A stretch of DNA of 52,544 nucleotides. Origin: a virus. Positions 1-7,791 of the stretch are shown here, one piece after another; positions within the stretch are counted from its first letter, which is position 1, and every line of letters starts with the position of its first letter. A program made the position numbers and the translations under genes. The stretch is taken from the IMG/VR virus record IMGVR_UViG_3300013188_000002, positions 1-52,544 of that record. One strand, 5' to 3'. Under the pieces are notes generated by a model, which made no database searches, was not told where the DNA came from, and saw only the letters and a program-made list of their open reading frames with translations.

Positions 1-370
1 CGGAGGCGGCGGAGGCGGAGCAGGCTCAGCAGGATTTTTATCAAACGGCGGAGCAGGCACACAAGGTGACGGCGGATTTGGGCTTAGCAAATCAAACTAC
101 TCGCAGTTTGGCGCATCTGGTGTATTTGCTGGCGGCGGCGGTGGTCATACAGATGGCAGAGCTTCTCCGTTTGTTGGTACTAATACTTCAGGAGGCGCTG
201 GCGGCGGAGGTAATGGCGGGCGGTATGTCACCGGTAGCGGTTCCAGTGACTTAAATGCTACGGCAGGCTCAACTAACACTGGTGGCGGAGGCGGCGGCGC
301 TTACGGAGCCAGTTCTTCACTAGCAGCCGCCGGTGGTTCTGGCGTAGTAATTATTAGGTATATCGAGTAG
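1..370 (+). CDS. Glycine-rich tail protein, C-terminal part (5' end missing)
   Basis: An open frame runs from base 2 to a TAG at 368-370, with no start in the window. The product is dominated by GGGGGG and GAGGGGN runs and ends GGSGVVIIRY plus two residues, a closing signature of glycine-rich phage tail or adhesin proteins. Such glycine-rich domains form a rigid receptor-binding sandwich in known tail adhesins; that role here is inferred. The gene at 51765, which runs off the right end, has the same glycine-rich style and is probably its N-terminal half. The direct junction is out of frame by one base, so sequence is missing between them. Confidence 0.75.
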   Translation, partial: GGGGGGAGSAGFLSNGGAGTQGDGGFGLSKSNYSQFGASGVFAGGGGGHTDGRASPFVGTNTSGGAGGGGNGGRYVTGSGSSDLNATAGSTNTGGGGGGAYGASSSLAAAGGSGVVIIRYIE

Positions 371-380
371 GGAGAGCAAC

Positions 381-770
381 ATGGCACATTATGCAAAAGT
401 AGTTAACGGCATTGTCGCTCAAGTAATTGTTGCTGAGCCTGAGTTTTTTGATACGTTTGTAGACGATACTCCAGGTGAGTGGGTAAAAACTAGCTATAAT
501 ATGAGAGGCGGAGTTTATTATGATCCAAGCACAAATACTCCTGCAGAAGATCAGTCAGTTATAACAGGTGATGAAGCCAGAGAACGTAAAAATTATGCGT
601 CTATCGGAGATGTTTATGACTCCGCTGCAGATGTTTTTTACAAGCCGCAGCCGTTTGATAGCTGGACATTAAACACAACAAGTTATGTATGGGAGGCACC
701 TGTAGCCTATCCTGATAGCGGCTTCCACCTTTGGAATGAAACAGAACAACGCTGGGATGAGGTGACATAA
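381..770 (+). CDS. Conserved marine-phage tail/structural protein (129 aa)
   Basis: The start ATG follows a GGGAGAG ribosome site. The N-terminus (MAHYAKVVNGIVAQVIVAE), the internal YNMRGGVYYDP and the FDSWTLN / WEAPVAYPD motifs match a family I recall next to tail-fibre genes in marine cyanophages and other marine phages. Its exact role is unknown. It sits between the glycine-rich adhesin and a fibre-like gene, and its TAA overlaps the ATG of the next gene by one base, so it is probably a virion or fibre-assembly protein. No membrane segment or signal peptide is visible. Confidence 0.65.
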   Translation: MAHYAKVVNGIVAQVIVAEPEFFDTFVDDTPGEWVKTSYNMRGGVYYDPSTNTPAEDQSVITGDEARERKNYASIGDVYDSAADVFYKPQPFDSWTLNTTSYVWEAPVAYPDSGFHLWNETEQRWDEVT

Positions 771-1951
771 TGGGCGTAAAAGTAGAAAATAATGCCTTCG
801 GCACGCTAAGTGCTGGGATAACTACTTCTGACACTACTGTCACACTGGACTCAGGTGAAGGCGCACGTTTCCCCACACTTGGCTCGGGCGATTATTTTTA
901 CGCCACGATTGTCGATACCAGCAACAATCTAGAGATTGTAAAAGTCACTGCTAGGTCTACTGACTCTATGACTGTAACTCGTGCGCAAGATGGTACTACA
1001 GCTCGTGCGTTTTCTATTGGTGACCGCTTTGAACTTCGCCCTGTAGCTGCGTTGTTTGAAGATATTGATATTAGAGGTTCTGGAGGTACAATTTCTGGTA
1101 ACGTAGATATAGATTCTTCTGGCGCTGAACCTCTTACTATTACAGGTACAGACGCTACACAAACTCGTGTACAACTTATAAATACAACTAGCGGAGTTGA
1201 CTACACTTACGTCCAAGCAAGGACAGACGCTGGTTCAGGTTATTTTATCCACAACGGTACGGGTCAAGGTAACGGTCTTGCATCTAATGAGACTTATCTA
1301 TGGTCGGATAATGGTAAAATATCTCTTATCCCAAACAGTACTATCGCTAACAAACTAGAAGTAGCTACCAATGGTGATGTTACTGTAAATGGTAAAGTAT
1401 TTGGCGGTGGACTAGTTTTATTAGGTCAATCATCTTGGACTACTAATACTACTGGTGCTAGTTTTGACGTTTTTGACTACACAAAGTATTCGAACTATTT
1501 ACTGACTTGGATTGTAAGTCATTCTCCTGTCTGGGAGCATACATATTTTAGGTTTAGAAATAGTAGTGGAGATATAACTACTGCTAGTGCATACAACGGT
1601 GTAACCGCTTGGTACGGTTCAAGTCAGACTGATGGTCATCCTACTTACAACAGTAGCGGAAACTTTGGAGGATCGCGAAATCATATATGGATGGCCGGTA
1701 ACGGTACGGGATACTCATCACATGGAATGGCTATAATTAGTATTCCTCACAATGGAGCTTATGCTAGAGCTGCTATACGAGGAGATTCTCAACTTGTTTA
1801 CAGGAATAGTACTGTTCACTATTTAGAACAATTTAGCGGCGCACTTTCATTGTCTAATCCCCATACGGCTATAACAGGCTGTTCTGTATTCGGCTCTGGA
1901 GGCAACAGTGAATATGGGTCTGTTGAGATATTCGGAATTGAGAGGGGGTAA
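770..1951 (+). CDS. Tail fibre-like protein (393 aa)
   Basis: The first ~100 residues (NNAFGTLSAGIT, FPTLGSGDYFYA, NNLEIVKVTARSTD, TARAFSIGDRFELR) are nearly the same as the N-terminus of the gene at 51765. This is probably the virion-anchoring module shared by two fibres. The middle has repetitive beta-type sequence. The C-terminal ~180 residues (from GLVLLGQSSWTT to VEIFGIERG) look like a compact terminal receptor-binding domain rich in Ser, Tyr and Gly. The start overlaps the stop of the previous gene. Receptor binding is inferred from the layout. Confidence 0.65.
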   Translation: MGVKVENNAFGTLSAGITTSDTTVTLDSGEGARFPTLGSGDYFYATIVDTSNNLEIVKVTARSTDSMTVTRAQDGTTARAFSIGDRFELRPVAALFEDIDIRGSGGTISGNVDIDSSGAEPLTITGTDATQTRVQLINTTSGVDYTYVQARTDAGSGYFIHNGTGQGNGLASNETYLWSDNGKISLIPNSTIANKLEVATNGDVTVNGKVFGGGLVLLGQSSWTTNTTGASFDVFDYTKYSNYLLTWIVSHSPVWEHTYFRFRNSSGDITTASAYNGVTAWYGSSQTDGHPTYNSSGNFGGSRNHIWMAGNGTGYSSHGMAIISIPHNGAYARAAIRGDSQLVYRNSTVHYLEQFSGALSLSNPHTAITGCSVFGSGGNSEYGSVEIFGIERG

Positions 1952-1953
1952 TT

Positions 1954-2253
1954 ATGGCTGAGCAATATTACCAAATAATAAATGGCGAGCGAGTAGAGAT
2001 TACAGGTGACGACCTTACTGCTAGAAAAGCTGAATGGGCGTCTGAGAACGCACAATCTGATGCTCGGGCATTAGACTTTCTTAGGAACGATCGTAATAAT
2101 TTACTAGCACAATCCGATTGGGTAGTTGTTAGAGCACAAGAAGACGGTACGGCAGTACCAGCAGCTTGGGTCACATACAGGCAAGCACTACGAGATATAA
2201 CTAACACCTATTCAAACGTAGAAGAAGTAGTGTGGCCGGAGAAACCAGAATGA
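1954..2253 (+). CDS. Tail fibre assembly/chaperone-like protein (99 aa)
   Basis: The core RNNLLAQSDWVV followed by AAWVTYRQALRDIT is the hallmark of the small phage tail assembly chaperone family (Phage_tail_APC-like), often encoded right after tail fibre genes. In this family the protein assists folding or attachment of the fibre. Here it lies 2 bp downstream of a fibre-like gene, which fits. The ATG follows GAGGGGG. Its stop overlaps the next start as ATGA. Confidence 0.7.
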   Translation: MAEQYYQIINGERVEITGDDLTARKAEWASENAQSDARALDFLRNDRNNLLAQSDWVVVRAQEDGTAVPAAWVTYRQALRDITNTYSNVEEVVWPEKPE

Positions 2254-2429
2254 AGCGTACTCCTCTATATATGTTTCCTAACGGCACGTTTGCTAGAACA
2301 GCAGACAAAGTGCCTGATGATTGCGTGTTAGTGGAAGAACCAGAGTTACCGGATGAGCCGGAAGTAAAGATAGAAGATCAAACTCAAGCTGTATTGGAGG
2401 CAGAGCGTGGCGAGAATGACAGTCGCTGA
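2250..2429 (+). CDS. Small acidic protein of unknown function (59 aa)
   Basis: I chose the ATG at 2250, which overlaps the previous stop (ATGA) and has GGAG about 9 bases upstream; an in-frame GTG at 2232 is less likely. The product starts MKRTPLYMFPNGTFARTAD and becomes strongly acidic and proline-rich (VEEPELPDEPEVK). No domain is recognised. Its position just after the assembly chaperone suggests a tail-related or accessory role, but nothing in the sequence proves it. Confidence 0.5.
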   Translation: MKRTPLYMFPNGTFARTADKVPDDCVLVEEPELPDEPEVKIEDQTQAVLEAERGENDSR

Positions 2430-2589
2430 GATACAGCAAGAACTTCTCACACATGAAGCTGTGTGTGCTGAACGGTATAATACGTTTATAACTCGTGTTG
2501 ATCGGCTTGAACGTATTTTGATTGTGGCATGTGGCACAATCATTGTCGGACTAGCGTCCATCCTTAGTGCAATTCTAATAGGAGGCTGA
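2407..2589 (+). CDS. Small single-pass membrane protein, XhlA-like layout (60 aa)
   Basis: A GGAGG six bases upstream favours the GTG start at 2407 over the ATG at 2416. Residues ~5-36 are amphipathic and likely helical (TRVDRLERI); residues ~38-58 form one hydrophobic segment (ILIVACGTIIVGLASILSAI). This coil-then-anchor layout is like small hemolysin/XhlA-type phage membrane proteins. It is the first of several small membrane proteins upstream of the holin and endolysin, so a part in lysis or membrane remodelling is plausible but unproven. Confidence 0.55.
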   Translation: MARMTVAEIQQELLTHEAVCAERYNTFITRVDRLERILIVACGTIIVGLASILSAILIGG

Positions 2590-2590
2590 T

Positions 2591-2761
2591 ATGCCAGGAT
2601 ACGGAATGTCGAAAGACAAAAAGAAAAAAGTTGCTTCTTACAAAAAAGGTGGCGAAGTAAAAAAAGCTAGTGCTTCTGCAGGGTTCAAGATGTGCCCTCA
2701 GTGTAAGACTAAGCGTGCTTGTGCCATTGCTAAGAAGTGCATGAAAAAAGTTTATGCATAG
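2591..2761 (+). CDS. Small basic four-cysteine protein (56 aa)
   Basis: This frame starts ATG-CCA with GGAGG about 5 bases upstream and ends TAG just before the next gene. The product opens MPGYGMSKDKKKK, is very lysine-rich, and has CPQC followed by two more cysteines at residues 44 and 50, a possible zinc site. The MPGYGM opening with a lysine tail is common among tiny marine phage proteins of unknown function. The tight fit between neighbours (1 bp after the previous stop, 3 bp before the next start) and the ribosome site support it as real. Confidence 0.6.
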   Translation: MPGYGMSKDKKKKVASYKKGGEVKKASASAGFKMCPQCKTKRACAIAKKCMKKVYA

Positions 2762-2764
2762 CAC

Positions 2765-3214
2765 ATGCTAGCAGAACTTGCTGCCGCTAACGCTGCTTTC
2801 TCAGTTATAAAGTCAGCTGTACAGAACGGCGCAGATTTGACCCGCTGTGCGAAGCAAGTCGGTCAGCTAGTTAGCGCGAAAGAGGATCTGCAAAAGAAGG
2901 TAAATAAGAAAAAGGCTACGCATCAGACAAATGACTTTGAAGAGTTTATGGCGCTTGAGCGTATCCGAGAGCAAGAGGAGCAACTGAAACAACTAATGAT
3001 CTATGTGGGAAGGCCAGGTTTACTTAGTGATTGGCAGAAGTTTCAAAAAGACGCCCGAGTAGCCCGTAGAGAAGCTGAGCTAGCTGCTGAACGTAGACGG
3101 GAAAGAATCATAGAATATGTTGGTGCAGGAGTTCTAGCTCTAATTTTAATAGCGGTACTTGCTGCGTTTGCTGCATGGGTAGCATGGCTAAAAGGATGGA
3201 TAAAATGGCCGTAA
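2765..3214 (+). CDS. Membrane-anchored coiled-coil protein (149 aa)
   Basis: Residues 1-40 (LAELAAANAAFSVIKSAVQNGADL) form a conserved N-terminal block I associate with marine phages. Residues ~40-115 are charged and probably coiled coil (REQEEQLKQ, ARREAELAAERRRER). Residues ~118-142 form a strong transmembrane helix followed by a Trp-rich tail (WVAWLKGWIKWP). The enzymatic role is unknown. It lies in the small-membrane-protein cassette ahead of the holin. The next gene starts within its last codons. Confidence 0.6.
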   Translation: MLAELAAANAAFSVIKSAVQNGADLTRCAKQVGQLVSAKEDLQKKVNKKKATHQTNDFEEFMALERIREQEEQLKQLMIYVGRPGLLSDWQKFQKDARVARREAELAAERRRERIIEYVGAGVLALILIAVLAAFAAWVAWLKGWIKWP

Positions 3215-3522
3215 GGAAAAAGCTAGAAGAGGCATCTAAGTACGCAGACTATGACACAGACGGCGACGGTACTGTAACTGATGCTGAAATCGCCAGAGCA
3301 AAAGAAATTAAGGCCACAGAAGATGAACTGCGCAAGCATCTAGCACAACTACGCATGGCTAGGTATACGTTAGTAGCTATGGGTGCTTTTACAGCTGGCA
3401 TGTTTTTTGTGCCTATAGAGCGTGTAGAAGCACTCTCTGACATAAGTAATTTATTCTACATAAGTGGTGCAGGTATTGTCGGCGCGTATATGGGTGCTAC
3501 TGCGTGGATGAGTAGGAAGTGA
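3205..3522 (+). CDS. EF-hand-containing two-helix membrane protein (105 aa)
   Basis: I chose the ATG at 3205 because AAAGGA lies 8 bases upstream; ATGs at 3175, 3184 and 3196 are in frame but less well placed. Residues 17-28 (DTDGDGTVTDAE) are a textbook EF-hand loop, with Asp at positions 1, 3 and 5, Gly at 6, a hydrophobic residue at 8 and Glu at 12. A charged helix follows, then two hydrophobic segments (about residues 52-70 and 82-101). It may be a calcium-responsive membrane protein in the lysis cassette, but calcium binding is inferred from the loop only. Confidence 0.6.
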   Translation: MAVRKKLEEASKYADYDTDGDGTVTDAEIARAKEIKATEDELRKHLAQLRMARYTLVAMGAFTAGMFFVPIERVEALSDISNLFYISGAGIVGAYMGATAWMSRK

Positions 3523-3529
3523 TAAATGT

Positions 3530-3928
3530 ATGGCAGCTAAGCTTAGTGAGAATACAGAGGTAGCGTTACCACTTCGGAACATTATTTCGATGGTGGTTGC
3601 CGCATCTGTTGCTACTTGGGCTTACTTTGGCATCATAGAACGTCTTAACCAGATAGAGACTAACATCACTATGATGAAGTCAGATCTGGAGCATAACACA
3701 GAATTTAGAATTAAGTGGCCGCGAGGCGAGATGGGCAGTCTACCCGCCGACAGTGAGCAGTTCATGCTCATTGAACACCTTGCACAGCAGCTCGATGAGT
3801 TAGCTACACAGATAGACGAAGGCCGTGCGCCGCACGACCAACAACAAAAACTTACTTTAGATTTTTATGAAAAACGCATCGCAGGGCTAGAAGCTCAGAT
3901 AGAAAAGCTGAGAAATAGGAGTAAGTGA
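3530..3928 (+). CDS. Membrane-anchored coiled-coil protein, marine-phage family (132 aa)
   Basis: Residues ~16-36 form one transmembrane helix (IISMVVAASVATWAYFG). A probable coiled coil follows (IERLNQIETNITMM), then the conserved block FRIKWPRGEMGSLPADSEQFMLIEHL and a C-terminal coil (EKRIAGLEAQIEKLRN). The KWPRGE-G-LPAD block is one I recall from many marine phages without known function. The topology (short cytoplasmic N-terminus, long outside coil) would also suit a spanin-like protein, but no such homology is seen. Its TGA overlaps the next ATG. Confidence 0.6.
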   Translation: MAAKLSENTEVALPLRNIISMVVAASVATWAYFGIIERLNQIETNITMMKSDLEHNTEFRIKWPRGEMGSLPADSEQFMLIEHLAQQLDELATQIDEGRAPHDQQQKLTLDFYEKRIAGLEAQIEKLRNRSK

Positions 3929-4146
3929 TGGGTGTAATAACTATAGTTCTTATTTTATACCTAGGCGGCGAAGCTATAGAGTACACACAAAGAGGCAGTA
4001 TATCTGAGTGTCTAGGAGTAAAGCGTAAGATTGAGCGTCTAGGGTGGAAAGACACACGCAACACTAGATACGCATGTGAAAAACGTGAAGTGGAACTTGA
4101 AACCGGCCCAGACGGTAAGCCACAAGTTGTAAAGTTATTAGATTAG
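3928..4146 (+). CDS. Small protein with N-terminal signal/anchor (72 aa)
   Basis: I use the ATG at 3928, which shares a base with the previous stop and has AGGAG upstream; an upstream GTG (3925) is in frame. Residues ~2-14 are hydrophobic (GVITIVLILYLGG) and could be a signal anchor. The rest is charged, with two cysteines (SECLGVKRK, YACEKREVE) that could form a disulfide if exported. It lies directly upstream of the holin. The overlapping pair 3530/3928 loosely resembles i-spanin/o-spanin order, but no lipobox is visible. Confidence 0.5.
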   Translation: MGVITIVLILYLGGEAIEYTQRGSISECLGVKRKIERLGWKDTRNTRYACEKREVELETGPDGKPQVVKLLD

Positions 4147-4161
4147 GAGGAGGATGTACAG

Positions 4162-4557
4162 ATGTTACAAGCGTTAATTGGCCCTGTTACAGGGATTCTT
4201 GATAAGTTTATCGAGGACAAAGACCAGAAAGCTAAGCTCGCTCACGAGATAGCTACTATGGCAGAAAAACAAATGCACGAGCAGGCAATGGGCCAGCTTG
4301 AGATCAATAAGATGGAGGCGCAACACAGGAGCATATTTGTGGCTGGCTGGCGACCATTTTTGGGTTGGGGGCTTTCGTTTGCCATGATATGGCACTTTGT
4401 TCTGGTGCCTATGGTTACGTTTGGTTTTGCATACGCAGGTATGGAAGCCCCTGATTTACCAGCGTTTGACATGGACTCGCTGATGACTGTACTACTGGGG
4501 ATGCTCGGACTCGGAGGACTCCGTAGCTTCGAAAAAGCAAAAGGATTGACTAAATGA
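4162..4557 (+). CDS. Holin, 3TM-type family
   Basis: The ATG follows a strong AGGAGGAGG. The motif GWRPFLGWGLSFAMIWHF at residues ~57-75, with a preceding amphipathic helix of Gln/Glu/Met-rich sequence and two later hydrophobic segments, fits the Holin_3TM family found in many phages. Holins form lesions in the inner membrane that release or activate the endolysin at the end of infection. Length (131 aa) is normal for the family. It overlaps the endolysin start as ATGA, so the two are translationally coupled, which supports the assignment. Confidence 0.8.
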   Translation: MLQALIGPVTGILDKFIEDKDQKAKLAHEIATMAEKQMHEQAMGQLEINKMEAQHRSIFVAGWRPFLGWGLSFAMIWHFVLVPMVTFGFAYAGMEAPDLPAFDMDSLMTVLLGMLGLGGLRSFEKAKGLTK

Positions 4558-5066
4558 AAGATAACTTTGGTAAGTGCCTAACACTAATTTTACATCATGA
4601 AGGGGGCTATGTTAACCACCCCCGAGATCCAGGCGGTGAAACCAACCTTGGTGTTACTAAACGCGTCTACGAAGAATGGGGCGGTACTAAGGATATGAAG
4701 GATCTTACAGTAGAAGATGTTGCTCCAATATACGAAAAAAACTACTGGCTAAGAGCAAAATGCCAGCATCTTCCTGCGGGCCTTGACCTTGCCGTTTTTG
4801 ATTGGAGTGTAAATTCTGGGGTTGGTAGAGCTGCTAAAAAACTACAAGCTATGATTGGCACAGAAGTAGACGGAGGCATCGGCCCCAATACTTTACGCAC
4901 ACTAGATGAGTATATCGAACACCACGGTATAGAGAAAACGATTGAAAATTACAGAAAAATACGGCAAGATTTCTATGAGTCTTTATCTACGTTTGATACG
5001 TTTGGTAAAGGCTGGACTCGTAGAAACGAAGAAACCTGCGAGGCTGCTTTGGGAATGGTACAGTAA
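4554..5066 (+). CDS. Endolysin, GH108 N-acetylmuramidase-like
   Basis: Residues 14-35 carry the glycoside hydrolase 108 signature: HHEGGYVN, with Glu16 the likely catalytic acid, then DPGGETNLGVT. The C-terminal half (DLAVFDWSVNSGVGRAAKKLQ, later GPNTLRTL) fits the peptidoglycan-binding domain usually fused to this family. The enzyme would cut the glycan chain of peptidoglycan to lyse the host. No signal peptide is visible, so it depends on the holin just upstream, with which it overlaps by 4 bp. Length of 170 aa is typical. Confidence 0.85.
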   Translation: MKDNFGKCLTLILHHEGGYVNHPRDPGGETNLGVTKRVYEEWGGTKDMKDLTVEDVAPIYEKNYWLRAKCQHLPAGLDLAVFDWSVNSGVGRAAKKLQAMIGTEVDGGIGPNTLRTLDEYIEHHGIEKTIENYRKIRQDFYESLSTFDTFGKGWTRRNEETCEAALGMVQ

Positions 5067-7438
5067 TGGCGTCAGTAAAGCTTACAAAGTTTCTAGGTGA
5101 AGCACCTAAAATTTCATCAGAGCTATTGCCTGACGGCGTGGCTCAAGAAGCATTTAACGTTAAGCTTTATTCAGGCGATTTACTTCCCTACCGCACACCA
5201 AAGGACGTAGACAGTACAGAACGATCTGTAGAAGCTAAAACTTTACACGCTTTGCGCGATCCTGTTACAGATGCTCTTGTGTGGTTATCTTGGACTACTG
5301 ACGTAGATATTGCTGTCGCGTCTGACAGTGATGACAATGCTCAGCGGTTTTACTACACAGGAGACGGAGAGCCTAAAGTATCTGACTATGCTTTAGCTAC
5401 TAGCGGTAGTGAGCCGTATCCTGTGTCTAACGGGTATTATGACCTTGGACTGCCGCTGCCAACTACTAAAGTCACCGTAGCGGCCACATCTTTTACTGTT
5501 GTAAATTCAACACACTATGAACGAGATAGTGGCAATACTGCAACATTTTACGGTAGCACTGCCCACAACTTACGCACAGGTAATATCGTAACTGTTCGTG
5601 ACTTCGGCACATCTGATGAAGCTAAAGGGTTTAACGCTAAGAATGTTGAGGTCACAGTAACAAGTGACAATAACTTTCAGTATTTTAGTTCTGGCGATCA
5701 GGTTGCTAAGACAGCTAACACTACAGGCCGCGCTGACTTGGCCGGTAACACGCAGATCAGAACGTATGTTTACACTTGGGTTACACCGTGGGACGAAGAA
5801 TCTATCCCATCTAACGTATCTAACGAATTATATATTAAAGAAGGCCAGACAGTTACTGTTTCCTCCCTGCCCCAGACTGCACCGACTGGGGACAACTTTA
5901 TCCGTGGCGTTAGGCTGTACCGAAGCGTTGCTTCTGCGTCTGCCACGGATTTCTTTTTACTTGCTACGTTGTGGTTTCCTACAACTGTCGCTGAGTTTTC
6001 GCGTACTAGTAATGTATCTAGCCTTACTTTATCTAAACCCCATAATTTTATTAAAGACGACAGATTCAAATTAAGTGGGTGTTCTGACGCTAGTTTTGAC
6101 ATTACTGACGGTGTAGTAACAGAAGTTGTAGATGATTTTACATTTAAGTATGCGCAGACTGCTACTGATGTAGGGACAACTAATGCATCTGCTGGCACTG
6201 TTTTCCACGATGTGTCTGAATCTTTGGACGACCCTGCTCGATATTGGGGAGATTCTAGCTTTGATTTTACAGATGATTTTCTAGTATCTAGCTTGGATAC
6301 AATTATTCCATCCGAGGAATATGATCCTCCACCTACAAATATGAGAGGCTTGATTGCAGCTCACAATAATATTCTTGTAGGGTTTTTTGGTAATCAGCTG
6401 TGTTTTTCTTTTCCTGATAAACCACATGCGTGGCCCGAAAAATACAGGCTTACGTTCGACGCTGACATTGTAGGTATTGCAGCCGCAGCTGGATATATAC
6501 TTGTTCTCACAGAAGAGTATCCGTTTCAGGTATCAGGTAATGATCCAGCCACAATGGTGTCTGCACGTATTGATACGTTGTATCCGTGTTACTCTAAGAG
6601 ATCTATTGTAAACATGGGCTATGGCGTTGTGTGGTCTACTCACGGCGGACTTGCTACATGGAGTCCTACAACAGGTATTGATCTTATCACTAAGTTTGTC
6701 CACGATTGGGATACATGGAATGAAGCGCTAGATCCAAGTACTATTGTAGGCCATTTCCACGACGGTAAATATTTTGGGTCGCACAGTACTAAGTCATTTA
6801 TTTTTGAGCGTGACGATAAGGTAGGCGGGTTTTTTGTACAAATTCAATATAAGTTTAGTGCAGCGTACTCAGATCCTAAAACTGGCACTATGTATTATAC
6901 TGAAGGTGCTGACGGAGAAATTTACGAGTGGGATAACGAAGGCGAAGTTTTATCCCCTATGGAATGGAAATCTAAAACTATTGTTACCAAAGACTATCTT
7001 AATTTAGGAGCCTTTAGAGTTGTAGCTGACTATGATGCTAGTGCTGAAGAAACCCAGAATATTACTAACTATAACAATAGCCTTGCTAACCTCAATCAAG
7101 TTATCTGGAATAGAAGCCAGCAATTAGCACCGATAAATGGCCCAACGCATTATGTATCTGGTGGTGTAACGTTTACACCAAGTGGTACTCTTAACGCTTT
7201 TACTGTAAACGGCGACCCTCAAACTTCCTATCCTAAAGCTAATACAGGCACACAGCCTGTAACGTTTAGACTTTGGGTAGACAAAAGTCTTGTGTTTCAA
7301 GGTGTAGTTGCAACAAATGATATATTTAGATTGCCTACAGGCTATCGTTCGGATACATTTGAGGTAGGGGTGTCAGGTTCCGCTAGAGTGCGTGCTATAC
7401 ATTTTGGCGAGACGCCCTATGGATTGAGGACATCATAA
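5066..7438 (+). CDS. Virion structural protein, probable tail nozzle/tail tube B-like (790 aa)
   Basis: The N-terminus (FLGEAPKISSELLPDGVAQEAFNVKLYSGDL) matches the opening I recall from the large podovirus protein that occupies the T7 gp12 (nozzle) position: a gene product that 'undoes' the genome exit path. Much of the rest is beta-rich repeats (e.g. GVVWSTHGGLATWSPTTG), fitting a beta-propeller-like nozzle. Its length is close to T7 gp12. It precedes the internal virion proteins, as expected in a podovirus. The assignment rests on the N-terminal motif, length and place only. Confidence 0.5.
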   Translation: MASVKLTKFLGEAPKISSELLPDGVAQEAFNVKLYSGDLLPYRTPKDVDSTERSVEAKTLHALRDPVTDALVWLSWTTDVDIAVASDSDDNAQRFYYTGDGEPKVSDYALATSGSEPYPVSNGYYDLGLPLPTTKVTVAATSFTVVNSTHYERDSGNTATFYGSTAHNLRTGNIVTVRDFGTSDEAKGFNAKNVEVTVTSDNNFQYFSSGDQVAKTANTTGRADLAGNTQIRTYVYTWVTPWDEESIPSNVSNELYIKEGQTVTVSSLPQTAPTGDNFIRGVRLYRSVASASATDFFLLATLWFPTTVAEFSRTSNVSSLTLSKPHNFIKDDRFKLSGCSDASFDITDGVVTEVVDDFTFKYAQTATDVGTTNASAGTVFHDVSESLDDPARYWGDSSFDFTDDFLVSSLDTIIPSEEYDPPPTNMRGLIAAHNNILVGFFGNQLCFSFPDKPHAWPEKYRLTFDADIVGIAAAAGYILVLTEEYPFQVSGNDPATMVSARIDTLYPCYSKRSIVNMGYGVVWSTHGGLATWSPTTGIDLITKFVHDWDTWNEALDPSTIVGHFHDGKYFGSHSTKSFIFERDDKVGGFFVQIQYKFSAAYSDPKTGTMYYTEGADGEIYEWDNEGEVLSPMEWKSKTIVTKDYLNLGAFRVVADYDASAEETQNITNYNNSLANLNQVIWNRSQQLAPINGPTHYVSGGVTFTPSGTLNAFTVNGDPQTSYPKANTGTQPVTFRLWVDKSLVFQGVVATNDIFRLPTGYRSDTFEVGVSGSARVRAIHFGETPYGLRTS

Positions 7439-7785
7439 TGGCGAGGTTTACAGCTATACCAGCAGTTCCCCAAGGTGGGATTACAGATTGGCAGAGTGTA
7501 CTTATTAGCTCTGTTAAAGAAAACGTTGAGCTTCTTACAGGACTTCGCGGCGAAGCTGACCTTGCTAGTAAAGCTATTACCAAAGGCCAAATAACTTTAC
7601 TTGAGATGCCTGATCAAAATATGAGGCAAATATCTTCTAAAGGTTCAGGCTTTACAATCAGCGGCCAACAGGTTGCTGGACTTGACGACTATGGTTTGCT
7701 ATTAACAGATGTGCAAACTTTAGCAAATGACCTTGCGTTCACTAGAGCTGTAGTAAACGCGTTAATTAACCAGCTTAAAGGATGA
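7438..7785 (+). CDS. Probable small virion protein of unknown function (115 aa)
   Basis: The ATG overlaps the previous TAA (TAATG). The product has no membrane segment; it opens ARFTAIPAVPQGGITDWQ and contains ENVELLTGLRGE, then ends with a helical region (DVQTLANDLAFTRAVVNALINQLK). It sits between the nozzle-like gene and the internal virion protein cluster, so it is probably a virion or assembly component. No family is recognised with confidence. Confidence 0.55.
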   Translation: MARFTAIPAVPQGGITDWQSVLISSVKENVELLTGLRGEADLASKAITKGQITLLEMPDQNMRQISSKGSGFTISGQQVAGLDDYGLLLTDVQTLANDLAFTRAVVNALINQLKG

Positions 7786-7791
7786 TGTGAC

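Noticed and set aside
5664-6198. Frames of 136 (+) and 142 (-) codons inside the nozzle-like gene
   Set aside because: Shadows of the 790-aa frame; low-complexity Leu/Ser/Thr composition and no ribosome site.
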